44,419 bases of DNA from Pseudomonadota bacterium (GTDB lineage Bacteria > Pseudomonadota > Gammaproteobacteria > Burkholderiales > Burkholderiaceae_C), in NCBI GenBank assembly GCA_021804595.1, contig JAJZHH010000005.1, positions 3,551 through 47,969 on the forward strand, in the 5' to 3' direction. The notes below the pieces were generated by a model, which ran no database searches, was not told where the DNA came from, and worked only from the letters and a program-made list of their open reading frames with translations. Positions 24,438 to 31,928 of the stretch are shown piece after piece. The position numbers were made by a program, and so were the translations under genes. Position 1 is the first letter of the stretch, and each line of letters starts with the position of its first letter.

Positions 24438-25289
24438 TCAATGTGCCGTCACCTCGTAAGACTTATGACCCGGCTGACTGTATTTCAAGCGAACTCCGGT
24501 CAATTCCGCGACGCCGTTCGCGGTGATGAGATATTTATAGGTTATCGTGTCCTTCGCGTCGGTCTCGTGGTCTCGGGTTTGCCGGGTCACGTCGAAATTC
24601 AAGCCACCGCTCGGATTGGCGCTGGTGGTATACGTGAGCTGTTGTGTTTGGACAATCGTCTGCATTTTGTCCCCGTTCCTGCGGCATACGAGGTCGGCAA
24701 GCGTGCCGTATTCGCCGGCCTTTGCCGCGGTCGGGTAGCCCGAAGCGAGCGTCGCCGAGCAATCGTGGGCTCCTGAGCTGGTCGCGTACAGAAGCATTTC
24801 CGTATCGTAAGTATTGCTATAGAGTGCTTCCTGCGCATAGGTGGACTTGCCGTGCATAAAAATCTGCAGCCCTGTTACGGCGAATCCTACGTTAAATTTT
24901 GTCTCGTCGTACTTTACAGGTGGATTCACCTCGACCGTGACAGTCCCGAGCACAGGCGCGCGGTGTTCATCCGGGTCGAAATTGCCTGAGCTTATGCGCA
25001 GATGTTTATGGTACCCCTTCATGTACAGGCTTTTCATGGCCTTGCGAACGTCGTAAGTCGCGTTGGCAGGCGCGCCCTGACTTTGCGCGCTGTCGCCCGG
25101 GGCGTTGTTGCCGGTGTCGGTTTGAGCAATTTGTTCGACCGTGCTGCGTACGGCCGGTTCACGGGTCAGGTTGGTCGGATGGTGCGGATCCAGCGGGCTG
25201 AATGTGGCCGCACCGTTGCCACCCCCGCCCCCGCATGCGGCCAATGCCGCGGGGAGTACGCATGCAAATATAATCGTCAGTTTGTTCAT
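24438..25289 (-). CDS. Lipoprotein of unknown function in a low-GC island
   Basis: The 283-residue protein has a lipoprotein signal peptide (MNKLTIIFACVLPAALAAC) with a lipobox LAAC and a Gly-rich linker CGGGGGNGAA. The mature part is hydrophilic: YDVRKAMKSLYMKGYHKHLRISSGNFDP, TVTVEVNPPVKYDETKFNVGFAVTGLQIFMHGKSTYA, ADLVCRRNGDKMQTIVQTQQLTYTTSA, YKYLITANGVAELTGVRLKYS. I know no family for it. GC content is visibly lower than in the flanking genes, with more AT-ending codons, which points to a transferred origin. It lies beside an orphan higA and the tRNA-Leu scar. It has no close neighbour on its strand. The start at 25289 is chosen because it begins the signal peptide. Confidence 0.75.
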   Translation of the reverse strand: MNKLTIIFACVLPAALAACGGGGGNGAATFSPLDPHHPTNLTREPAVRSTVEQIAQTDTGNNAPGDSAQSQGAPANATYDVRKAMKSLYMKGYHKHLRISSGNFDPDEHRAPVLGTVTVEVNPPVKYDETKFNVGFAVTGLQIFMHGKSTYAQEALYSNTYDTEMLLYATSSGAHDCSATLASGYPTAAKAGEYGTLADLVCRRNGDKMQTIVQTQQLTYTTSANPSGGLNFDVTRQTRDHETDAKDTITYKYLITANGVAELTGVRLKYSQPGHKSYEVTAH

Positions 25290-25754
25290 GGCGTTTCGTC
25301 CGGTTTTTTGCAAATCAAGTGGAGATTTTTTGAGGCGGGCGCCTTGACGAGGGCGCTGGTAACAGCTTGCACAGAACTATATTTCCAATTTTCTTCATGA
25401 AATGAGCCGGAATGCTTTAAGAAGAGAAGACGGTTTGGGTGTGCGAAGCTTCGGGCCTGCCGGTGTTGTCGGCGCATGCCGCAATGGCAGAGTTTTCCGG
25501 GGCAGCCTTCGATCGAGGCCAACGCCCGTGCCGGAGTGCGGCGAGACTGTGCAAAACAGTGTGTCAGTATATTGAACGTGGCAGACAGGAAGTGTTTTTC
25601 CGTTGCAAGTCGTGGGGCCTTAAAACAGCACGGCGCGCATGGAAAATTTGGCCGATGTGCCCATTAAATTGGTGCTGGACGCGGGTTGTAAAATATCTAT
25701 CCATACTGACCGGAGGCCTGCGGATCATGCGGTTGCTGGCCGGCGACAATTAAC
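25290..25754. other. Lower-GC stretch without a recognisable gene
   Basis: This part of the island carries short frames only, none with a recognised motif. An open frame at 25439-25753 ends in LRIMRLLAGDN just where the higB remnant begins in another frame, which suggests local decay of a toxin gene. Nothing else is supported. Confidence 0.35.
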
Positions 25755-25841
25755 TTGAGCGGCGGCAACGGCAACTGGCGCGTGACCTTCACCTTCGACG
25801 GTGAGGACGCGATCCTGGTGGATGACCAGGACTACCACTGA
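25755..25841 (+). pseudogene. 3' remnant of a higB-type toxin gene
   Basis: The frame reads LSGGNGNWRVTFTFDGEDAI and LVDDQDYH, then TGA. It is the C-terminal strand region and DYH tail of HigB/RelE-family plasmid-killer toxins (typical NWRVTFRF ... DYEDYH). Nothing like the N-terminal two thirds is seen in this frame upstream. higA starts 23 bp after the stop, as in a normal higBA operon. So the toxin is destroyed while the antitoxin survives. Confidence 0.72.
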
Positions 25842-25864
25842 CGACGAGGGATTGGAGAAAACGG

Positions 25865-26185
25865 ATGAGCAAGATGCACAACCCGCCCCACCCGGGGCTG
25901 ACGCTGCGTGACGACGTGCTGCCCGCGCTCGGGCTGACGGTCACCGATGCGGCCGAGCAACTCGGCGTCGGCCGCCAGGCGCTGTCGCGCGTACTCAACG
26001 GGCGTGGGGCGATTTCCACCGAGATGGCGCTGCGCATCGAGCAGTGGCTCGGTGTCGACCGCGGCGGCCGAGCTGAGGTCTGGCTGGCGCAGCAGACTGC
26101 CTACGATCTGTGGCAGGCCCGACGGGCTGGCGCGCCGACGAAGGTCAAGCCGGCGCCGGCAGAGCCGGAGCACGCTGCAGCCTGA
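25865..26185 (+). CDS. higA: HigA-family antitoxin, XRE-type repressor
   Basis: The 106-residue protein is a HigA antitoxin: NPPHPGLTLRDDVLPALGLTV is the conserved start, TDAAEQLGVGRQALSRVLNGRGAIS the helix-turn-helix with the usual RQALSRVLNG, and MALRIEQWLGVD ... WLAQQTAYDLWQAR the C-terminal helices. HigA binds its operator and neutralises the mRNA-cutting toxin HigB. Here only 29 codons of higB remain upstream, so this is an orphan antitoxin. It may still act as a repressor or protect against a related toxin elsewhere. GGATTGGAG upstream of the ATG is the ribosome site. Confidence 0.9.
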   Translation: MSKMHNPPHPGLTLRDDVLPALGLTVTDAAEQLGVGRQALSRVLNGRGAISTEMALRIEQWLGVDRGGRAEVWLAQQTAYDLWQARRAGAPTKVKPAPAEPEHAAA

Positions 26186-26225
26186 TGGGGCAAGCATCAG
26201 CGGATTCGCGCCGAAGTGGCTGCGC

Positions 26226-26303
26226 TCACCACAAGTTCACCACAAGGCCGCGTTCGCCATGTGCCGCACGATCGGAAAGGCTGGGCGGAAACAAAGCGGA
26301 AAC
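26226..26303. repeat. Two pairs of 11-bp-period direct repeats next to tRNA-Leu
   Basis: TCACCACAAG occurs at 26226-26235 and 26237-26246. GCGGAAAC occurs at 26285-26292 and 26296-26303. In both cases the period is 11 bases, about one turn of DNA, so the repeats face the same side of the helix. They lie 60-135 bp from the 3' end of the tRNA-Leu gene. Paired short repeats like these are typical of arm-type binding sites of tyrosine integrases at attachment sites. No integrase gene remains. Confidence 0.5.
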
Positions 26304-26361
26304 GATGCGGTCATCGATGATCGACCAAACTCTCAATAAACGACGCCAACGCGTTGTTTCC

Positions 26362-26451
26362 TGGTGCCCGGAGGGGGAATCGAACCCCCACGACCTGATT
26401 AGGGTCGGCGGATTTTAAGTCCGCTGCGTCTACCGATTTCGCCATCCGGGC
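26362..26451 (-). tRNA. leuZ: tRNA-Leu(UAA)
   Basis: Read on the minus strand, the gene starts GCCCGGATGGCGAAATCGG and ends in CCGGGCACCA, so the 7-bp acceptor stem is perfect and CCA is encoded. The anticodon loop CTTAAAA gives anticodon UAA. The long variable arm and GGTTCGATTC T-arm are those of a class II leucine tRNA. It corresponds to the leu member of the E. coli glyW-cysT-leuZ set. Its 3' end borders the low-GC island. Confidence 0.97.
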
Positions 26452-26546
26452 CGGCCGCCATCCTAGTCGATGCGGGGCCGGCGGCGGCCGAACCCAGACG
26501 CGTCGATACCCGCGAATCCGGGGGTGGAGCGGCGCGCGCAAACGCT

Positions 26547-26574
26547 TTGACCCGCATAGCATCATGGGAATAGT
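26547..26574 (+). promoter_or_regulatory. Probable sigma-70 promoter of the HDOD gene
   Basis: TTGACC (26547-26552), a 16-bp spacer, then AATAGT (26569-26574). Five of six and four of six bases match the consensus. The ATG of the HDOD gene is 54 bp downstream of the -10. Confidence 0.45.
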
Positions 26575-26628
26575 CGCGCGGACCGATTCAGCGCGGCGCA
26601 GCGGTTCATTCGCCGAAGTCCTGCATCG

Positions 26629-27567
26629 ATGTCTATGGCGTTCCGATGGGTGTTGCGTCGTTGGCTGAGTGGCGCGTCGGCGAGCGGGCCGCGGGAGGTC
26701 GCGCGCCGGCCGCTGGACGCCGCCGGCGCCGGCGCCGGCGACGCTGCCGCGCCCGCCGCCGAACTGGCGCCGCCCGACTCGGTCGAGCTGTATCAGCGCC
26801 TGACGGGTGACCGCTGCGCAGGCGCCACCGACACGTCGCCGCGGCAGCACGAAGGCGCATTTCTCGACTGGATCCACACGCTGCTGGAGTCGCGCCAGCC
26901 GCTGGCGCACTGGGTGCCGCGGCCGCCGTCGATGCTGCCGCGTCTGCTGGCGTGTCTGCGCGGCGAGGAGCCGTCGCTGCGCGAGGCCTCGGCGCTGGTG
27001 CGCGCCGATCCGCAACTGGTCGCCGAGATCGTGCGCCAGGCCAATTCGGCGCGAATGCAGCACGGTGCACCGGTCACCGACCTCGAGCAGGCGGTGTTGC
27101 GCTTGGGGGTCGACGGCCTGTTGCGCGTGGCTGGCGCCAGCGTGATGCGCCCGCTGTACGACGCGCGGCGCGACGTGCTGCTGGCGCAGGCCGCGCCGAA
27201 GCTGGCGCGCCTGGCGCTGGCGAAAAGCCTGCTGTGTTTCATGCAGGCGCCGCGTTGTGGGGTCGACGCGTTCGACGCCTATCTGGCCGGGCTCACGCAC
27301 AACGTCGGCTGGGTCGGCGTGTTGCGCGCGCTCGCGGTACAGGCGCCGCAGGCGCCGCGACCTTACAGCTGCGGTTTCGTGGTGCAGTTGTCGCGACTGA
27401 GCGAGCGCATGTACGGGGTCAGCGCCGAGCAGTGGCAGATCAACGACGCGCTGACCGGGCTGGGCAGCGCCTTGCGCGCATCGCCGCTGGGCGAGTCGAC
27501 GCTGCCGCTGGCACGCGTGTTGTGGCGCGCCGAAACCGAGGCGGTACGCAAGCTGCTGGTTGCTTGA
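26629..27567 (+). CDS. HDOD-domain signalling protein
   Basis: The 312-residue protein has an N-terminal low-complexity region (residues 1-60), then an HDOD domain, a non-catalytic HD relative: LPRLLACLRGEEPSLREASALVRADPQLVAEIVRQANSA, DLEQAVLRLGVDGLLRVAGASVMRPLYD, and AYLAGLTHNVGWVGVLRAL. HDOD proteins usually regulate motility, c-di-GMP signalling or stress. The metal-binding His/Asp of true HD phosphohydrolases are absent. It is the only plus-strand gene in the minus-strand tRNA region and interrupts the Leu-Cys/Gly tRNA grouping. A TTGACC/AATAGT promoter lies upstream. The ATG at 26629 is followed by another at 26635; either could be used. Confidence 0.85.
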   Translation: MSMAFRWVLRRWLSGASASGPREVARRPLDAAGAGAGDAAAPAAELAPPDSVELYQRLTGDRCAGATDTSPRQHEGAFLDWIHTLLESRQPLAHWVPRPPSMLPRLLACLRGEEPSLREASALVRADPQLVAEIVRQANSARMQHGAPVTDLEQAVLRLGVDGLLRVAGASVMRPLYDARRDVLLAQAAPKLARLALAKSLLCFMQAPRCGVDAFDAYLAGLTHNVGWVGVLRALAVQAPQAPRPYSCGFVVQLSRLSERMYGVSAEQWQINDALTGLGSALRASPLGESTLPLARVLWRAETEAVRKLLVA

Positions 27568-27598
27568 CCCGGTGCGCGTCAAGCGGGTGCGCGGCGGG

Positions 27599-27790
27599 TC
27601 AGGGATCGATGACCTTGGCGCAGACGTCGGTCGGCACCGCGGCGACGTGGCCGACCACCGGCACCGCTTTCAATCCGGCTGACGCGATGCGGCACGGCAG
27701 CGCGAGCACGCCGCAACCGCCGAGCGCGCTCAGCGCCAGTGCAGCGCCGAGCAAGCGCAGCCGGACATGGGCACGGGCGACTCGTCGCAT
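27599..27790 (-). CDS. Small lipoprotein (DUF6726-like)
   Basis: The 63-residue protein starts MRRVARAHVRLRLLGAALAL and has a lipobox SALGGC, so it is a predicted lipoprotein. The mature 38 residues (CGVLALPCRIASAGLKAVPV, VGHVAAVPTDVCAKVIDP) contain two more Cys, in LPCR and VCAK, spaced for a disulfide. I recall short betaproteobacterial proteins with LPCR and VVGHVAA motifs annotated DUF6726, but could not check. It lies 33 bp after tRNA-Cys on the same strand, so it probably sits at the end of the tRNA transcript. The longer open frame upstream runs through the tRNA genes and is an artefact. Confidence 0.7.
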   Translation of the reverse strand: MRRVARAHVRLRLLGAALALSALGGCGVLALPCRIASAGLKAVPVVGHVAAVPTDVCAKVIDP

Positions 27791-27823
27791 CGGTCGATCG
27801 CTTGCGAAGCAGGGAAAGGTGGG

Positions 27824-27897
27824 TGGAGGCGCGGGCGGGAGTCGAACCCACCTGGAAGGATTTGCAGTCCTCTGCATAGCCGCTTTGCTACCGCGCC
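27824..27897 (-). tRNA. cysT: tRNA-Cys(GCA)
   Basis: Minus-strand sequence starts GGCGCGGTAGCAAAGCGGC and ends CCGCGCCTCCA. The acceptor stem GGCGCGG/CCGCGCC is perfect, the discriminator is U as in all cysteine tRNAs, and the anticodon loop CTGCAAA gives GCA. CCA is encoded. An extended -10-like TGCTATGGT lies about 15 bases upstream on the minus strand, so it may have its own promoter. Confidence 0.97.
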
Positions 27898-27969
27898 GTC
27901 GAATCCAGACCATAGCAGCAAGCGCGCTGCGCTTGCTGCGTGTCGAATATTCCGACGAAAGTCCCGTCG

Positions 27970-28001
27970 AAAAAAAAGGGAAGAACGGGCTTCCCTTTTT
28001 T
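27970..28001 (-). terminator. Bidirectional intrinsic terminator between tRNA-Gly and tRNA-Cys
   Basis: GGGAAG (27978-27983), a six-base loop, CTTCCC (27990-27995), with eight A on the left and six T on the right. The hairpin therefore works on both strands. For minus-strand transcription it comes 47 bp after tRNA-Gly and 73 bp before tRNA-Cys. Confidence 0.75.
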
Positions 28002-28047
28002 CCTCGGTCCGCGTTCGCCGGCATTGCACCGACGACCGTGGAAAATA

Positions 28048-28123
28048 TGGAGCGGGAAACGAGTCTCGAACTCGCGACCTCAACCTTGGCAAGGTTGCGC
28101 TCTACCAACTGAGCTATTCCCGC
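28048..28123 (-). tRNA. glyW: tRNA-Gly(GCC)
   Basis: Minus-strand sequence starts GCGGGAATAGCTCAGTTGG and ends TTCCCGCTCCA. The acceptor stem GCGGGAA/TTCCCGC is perfect, the anticodon stem-loop AACCT-TGCCAAG gives GCC, the D-arm and GTTCGAGAC T-arm are regular, and CCA is encoded. It lies 61 bp after the end of fabI on the same strand. Confidence 0.97.
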
Positions 28124-28184
28124 GAAAACTGAAATTCTATACCTTCCAGAGATTCTGTCAACACCCTGCAGCGAAGATTCTTCG

Positions 28185-28991
28185 TCACAGCGCTGCGGCA
28201 AGGCCGCCGACGACCGCGTGCATGCCGCTGTCGACGTGCAGCACTTCGGCGGTGATGCCGGCGGCCAGATCCGACAGCAGGAAAGCGCTGGCGTCGCCGA
28301 CCTGTTCGATGGTCACGTTGCGGCGCAACGGCGTGCTGGCCTCGTTGAACTTGAGCATCTTGCCGAAGTCGGCGATGCCCGACGCGGCCAGCGTCTTGAT
28401 CGGCCCGGCGCTGACGCCGTTGACGCGCATGCCGCGCGGTCCCAGCGCTTCGGCCAGGTAACGCACGCTGGCTTCGAGCGCGGCCTTGGCCACGCCCATC
28501 GTGTTGTAGTTCGGCACCACGCGCTCGGCGCCGAGGTAGGTCATCGTCAGCAGCGACGGCATGCTGCCGGCGGCCACGCTGGCCTGCAGCAGCGGCAGCG
28601 CGGCCTTGGCCAGCGCCGGGAACGAATACGCCGAGATGTCGTGCGCGATGCGGAAGTTGTCGCGGCTGAGACCGTCGAGGAAGTCGCCGGCGATGGCCTC
28701 GCGCGGCGCGAAGCCGATCGAGTGCACGAGACCGTCGAGCTGCGGCCAGTGGCCGGCCAGCGCGGCGAACAGGTCGTTGATCTGCGCGTCGTCGGCGACG
28801 TCGCAGGGGAAGGTCAGCGTCGAGTCGAATTCGGCGGCGAAGCCCTTGATGCGCTCCTCGAAGCGCTCGCCGACATAGGTGAACGCCAGCTCGGCGCCTT
28901 CGCGCCGGCAGGCCTGCGCGATGCCGTAGGCGATCGATCGGTTGGACAGCAGTCCGGTGATCAGGATGCGTTTGCCTGTGAGAAAGCCCAT
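28185..28991 (-). CDS. fabI: Enoyl-[acyl-carrier-protein] reductase (NADH) FabI
   Basis: The 268-residue protein aligns along its length with E. coli Fab[26 protein letters not shown] at the start, the cofactor-binding loop, [19 protein letters not shown], and the Tyr-x6-Lys catalytic motif YNTMGVAK, with [12 protein letters not shown] in the substrate loop and HVDSGMH at the end. It catalyses the last reduction of each fatty-acid elongation cycle in the cytoplasm, and is the target of triclosan and isoniazid-like inhibitors. It is divergent from yejA and followed by the tRNA-Gly gene. Length and residues are normal, so it is functional. Confidence 0.98.
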   Translation of the reverse strand: MGFLTGKRILITGLLSNRSIAYGIAQACRREGAELAFTYVGERFEERIKGFAAEFDSTLTFPCDVADDAQINDLFAALAGHWPQLDGLVHSIGFAPREAIAGDFLDGLSRDNFRIAHDISAYSFPALAKAALPLLQASVAAGSMPSLLTMTYLGAERVVPNYNTMGVAKAALEASVRYLAEALGPRGMRVNGVSAGPIKTLAASGIADFGKMLKFNEASTPLRRNVTIEQVGDASAFLLSDLAAGITAEVLHVDSGMHAVVGGLAAAL

Positions 28992-29076
28992 GGTTTGCTC
29001 GTTCCTTTGCTGTGGCCGCTTGACGGCATGTCGAGTCGCGCGCCCGTGGCGCTCGCGCTTGTTGCAGAATTCTCGC

Positions 29077-30888
29077 ATGGTGCCGAGCCCCAGCCTCACG
29101 CGCCGCGGCCTGTTGCAGGCCGCGTTGCTTGTGCCATGGCGCGAGCCAGCGGCCGGCTTTGCCTTGTTCGGCCCGCCGAAATACCCGTCGGATTTCAGCC
29201 ATTTCGATTACGTCAACCCGCAGGCGCCGATCGGCGGCGAGCTGTGGCTGACGCCGGCGACGCGCAACGCCAGCTTCGACAAGCTCAACCCGTTCACCTT
29301 GCGCGGCACCGCGCCGCCGGGGCTGATGAGCCTGGTGTTCGAGACGCTGATGACGCCGAGCTGGGACGAGCCCAACAGCGTGTACGGCCTGCTCGCCGAG
29401 CGCATGGAAGTCGACGCCGACCGCCTCGGCGTGCGTTTCTGGCTGCATCCGCTGGCGCGTTTCGCCGACGGCAGCGCGGTCGACGCCGCCGCGGTCTGCC
29501 ACAGCTTCGCCGCGCTCAGCGGCGACGGTGCGGCACCGTCGCTGCGCGCGCAGTACGCCGACCTCGTCGCGGCGCGCGCGCTGGCGCCGCGGCTGGTGCA
29601 TTTCACGTTCCGCCGCGCCGATCGCGAGTTGCCGCTGATCGCCGCGGGGCTGCCGGTGTTCTCGCCGCGCTGGGGCGGCGGCGCGGCGCTGCAGGAGCTG
29701 GTCGGGCAGCCGCCGCTGGCCTCCGGGCCTTATCGCATCGAGCGCCAGCGCGGCCAGCGCGACATCGTCTACGCGCGCCGCGCCGATTACTGGGGCTGGC
29801 AGCTGCCGAGCCGGCGCGGCCAGTACAACTTCGCGCGCATCGGCTACAAGCTGTACCGCGACGGTACCGCGCAGCTGGAGGCGTTCAAGGCCGGCGAGTT
29901 CGACCTGATCCAGGCCTTCGTCGCGCGCGAATGGGTGCGCCAGTACCGTGGCGGCGGCTTCGACGACGGCGCGCTGCTCAAGCGCGAGCTGCCCAACCAC
30001 AACCCGGCCGGCTTCCAGGGCTTCGTGATGAACTTGCGTCGGCCGCTTTTTCACGACGTGCGCGTGCGCCACGCGCTGGCGCTGGCGCTGGATTTCCAGT
30101 GGCTCAACCGCATGCTGTTCTACGGCCAGTACAAGCGCATCCACGGCTACTTCGCCAACAGCCCCTACGAGGCCCGCGGCCGCGCGGCGGGGCCCGAGCT
30201 GGCGCTGCTCGAGCCGTGGCGCGCGCAGCTGCCGGCGGCGGTGTTCGGCGAGCTGCCGACGCTGCCGTCGACGGCGCCGCCGGGCAGCCTGCGCGCCAAT
30301 CTGCTGGCCGCGCGCGCGCTGCTGCGCGAAGCCGGCTGGCACTACCGCGACGGCGCCCTGCGCAACGCGCGCGGCGACGCGTTCATCTTCGAATACCTCG
30401 AAAGCCAGGGTTCGCTGGCGCCGGTGATCGCGCCGTACGCGCGCGCGCTGGACATCCTCGGCATCCGGCTGATCTATCGCCAGGTCGATTTCGCGGTCTA
30501 TCAGCAGCGGCTCGAGGTTTTCGACTTCGACATGACGACCACCGGCTACGCCGGCAGCCCGAGCCCGGGCAACGAACTGGTCGACCTGTTCGGCTCGGCC
30601 GCCGCGATGCAGGACGGCTCCGACAATCTGTGGGGCGTGCACGAGCCGGCGATCGACGCGCTGATCGGCGCGGTGCTGGGCGCGCGCACCGACGAGGCGC
30701 TGCGCGCGGCGTGCCACGCGCTCGACCGCGTGCTGGTGTGCGGCTGGTATTCGGTGCCGCACTGGTACGCGGCGGCGCACCGCGTGGCCTGGCGCGCGCA
30801 TCGTTTCGGCATGCCGCAGCGGCTGCCGCTGTATTACGAGCCGCAGGCCTGGGCCGCGGCGTGCTGGTGGCGGGAGGGCGAAGCGTGA
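29077..30888 (+). CDS. yejA: Periplasmic oligopeptide-binding protein, YejA type
   Basis: The 603-residue protein belongs to the family 5 extracellular solute-binding proteins: [59 protein letters not shown], and [26 protein letters not shown] are typical of YejA/oligopeptide binders. It delivers peptides, and microcin C in E. coli, to YejBE. The N-terminus [20 protein letters not shown] carries a TRRGLLQ pattern close to a twin-arginine signal, so export could be by Tat. Its stop overlaps the yejB start (GTGA), the first of three tight junctions in yejABEF. The ATG at 29077 begins the signal peptide. Confidence 0.92.
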   Translation: MVPSPSLTRRGLLQAALLVPWREPAAGFALFGPPKYPSDFSHFDYVNPQAPIGGELWLTPATRNASFDKLNPFTLRGTAPPGLMSLVFETLMTPSWDEPNSVYGLLAERMEVDADRLGVRFWLHPLARFADGSAVDAAAVCHSFAALSGDGAAPSLRAQYADLVAARALAPRLVHFTFRRADRELPLIAAGLPVFSPRWGGGAALQELVGQPPLASGPYRIERQRGQRDIVYARRADYWGWQLPSRRGQYNFARIGYKLYRDGTAQLEAFKAGEFDLIQAFVAREWVRQYRGGGFDDGALLKRELPNHNPAGFQGFVMNLRRPLFHDVRVRHALALALDFQWLNRMLFYGQYKRIHGYFANSPYEARGRAAGPELALLEPWRAQLPAAVFGELPTLPSTAPPGSLRANLLAARALLREAGWHYRDGALRNARGDAFIFEYLESQGSLAPVIAPYARALDILGIRLIYRQVDFAVYQQRLEVFDFDMTTTGYAGSPSPGNELVDLFGSAAAMQDGSDNLWGVHEPAIDALIGAVLGARTDEALRAACHALDRVLVCGWYSVPHWYAAAHRVAWRAHRFGMPQRLPLYYEPQAWAAACWWREGEA

Positions 30889-31928
30889 ACCTGGGTCTGT
30901 ACGTCGCCAAGCGACTGGCGCTGATGATCCCGACGCTGTTCGGCGTCGTGCTGCTGACTTTCGTCGTGATCCAGTTCGTCCCCGGCGGGCCGGTCGAGCA
31001 GATGGTCGCGCAATTGCGCAGCCACCGCGCCGAGGCGGCAGGCGGGCTGGCCTACCGCGGCCGCCAGGGCATCAGCCCGCGCCAGCTGGCCGAGATCCGC
31101 AAGCTGTACGGCTTCGACAAGCCGCCGGCGCAGCGTTTCTGGCTGATGCTGCGCCGCTTCGCGCGCTTCGACCTGGGCCAGAGTTATTACTACCACGAGA
31201 GCGTCTGGCGGCTGATCCGCGAGCGCATGCCGGTGTCGATCAGCCTGGGCCTGTGGAATTTCCTGCTGACCTACCTGATCTCGATTCCGCTGGGCATCGC
31301 GAAGGCGGTGCGCGACGGCACGCGCTTCGACGTCGCCAGCAGCGTCGCGGTGCTGGTCGGCTACGCGATTCCGGGCTTCGTGCTCGGCGTGGCGCTGCTG
31401 GTGCTGTTCGCCGGCGGCAGTTTCTGGCAATGGTTTCCGCTGCGCGGGCTGACTTCGGACGGCTGGAGCACGTTCACGACGTGGCACAAGCTGACCGACT
31501 ACCTGTGGCACATCACCTTGCCGGTGCTGGCGATGGTCGCCGGCAGCTTCGCGGTGATCACGATGCTGACGAAGAACGCGCTGCTCGAGGAAATGCACAA
31601 GCAGTACGTGCTCGTGGCGCGCGCCAAGGGCGCCGGTGAGCACCGCGTGCTGTGGCACCACGTGCTGCGCAACGCGCTGATTCCGCTGGTCACCGGTTTC
31701 CCGGCGGCGTTCATCGGCGCGTTCTTCAGCGGCTCGCTGCTGATCGAGACGCTGTTCTCGCTGCCCGGGCTCGGCCTGCTGTCGTATGAATCGCTGGTGC
31801 GGCGCGACTATCCGGTGGTGATGGGCACGCTGTATCTGTTCACGCTGATCGGGCTGCTGACCAAGCTCGTCTCCGACCTGTGCTACGTCTGGGTCGATCC
31901 GCGCGTGCAGTTCGAGAGCCTGTCGTGA
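30885..31928 (+). CDS. yejB: ABC transporter permease YejB
   Basis: The 347-residue inner membrane permease starts [39 protein letters not shown], the standard DppB/OppB N-terminus. The permease EAA loop follows (VARAKGAGEHRVLWHHVLRNALIPLVTGFP), and then six hydrophobic segments in total. With YejE it forms the membrane channel for peptides such as microcin C. The start is GTG, within the yejA stop (GTGA), so translation is coupled. The stop overlaps the yejE GTG in the same way. Confidence 0.95.
   Translation: MNLGLYVAKRLALMIPTLFGVVLLTFVVIQFVPGGPVEQMVAQLRSHRAEAAGGLAYRGRQGISPRQLAEIRKLYGFDKPPAQRFWLMLRRFARFDLGQSYYYHESVWRLIRERMPVSISLGLWNFLLTYLISIPLGIAKAVRDGTRFDVASSVAVLVGYAIPGFVLGVALLVLFAGGSFWQWFPLRGLTSDGWSTFTTWHKLTDYLWHITLPVLAMVAGSFAVITMLTKNALLEEMHKQYVLVARAKGAGEHRVLWHHVLRNALIPLVTGFPAAFIGAFFSGSLLIETLFSLPGLGLLSYESLVRRDYPVVMGTLYLFTLIGLLTKLVSDLCYVWVDPRVQFESLS

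Noticed and set aside
27791-28201. N-terminal extension of the small lipoprotein through tRNA-Cys and tRNA-Gly
   Set aside because: The sequence is two tRNA genes and a terminator; the lipoprotein signal begins at the ATG at 27790.
28114-30801. An 895-codon minus-strand frame across fabI and yejA
   Set aside because: It runs through tRNA-Gly, the fabI gene in another frame and the antisense of yejA. It is a GC-driven shadow with no domains.
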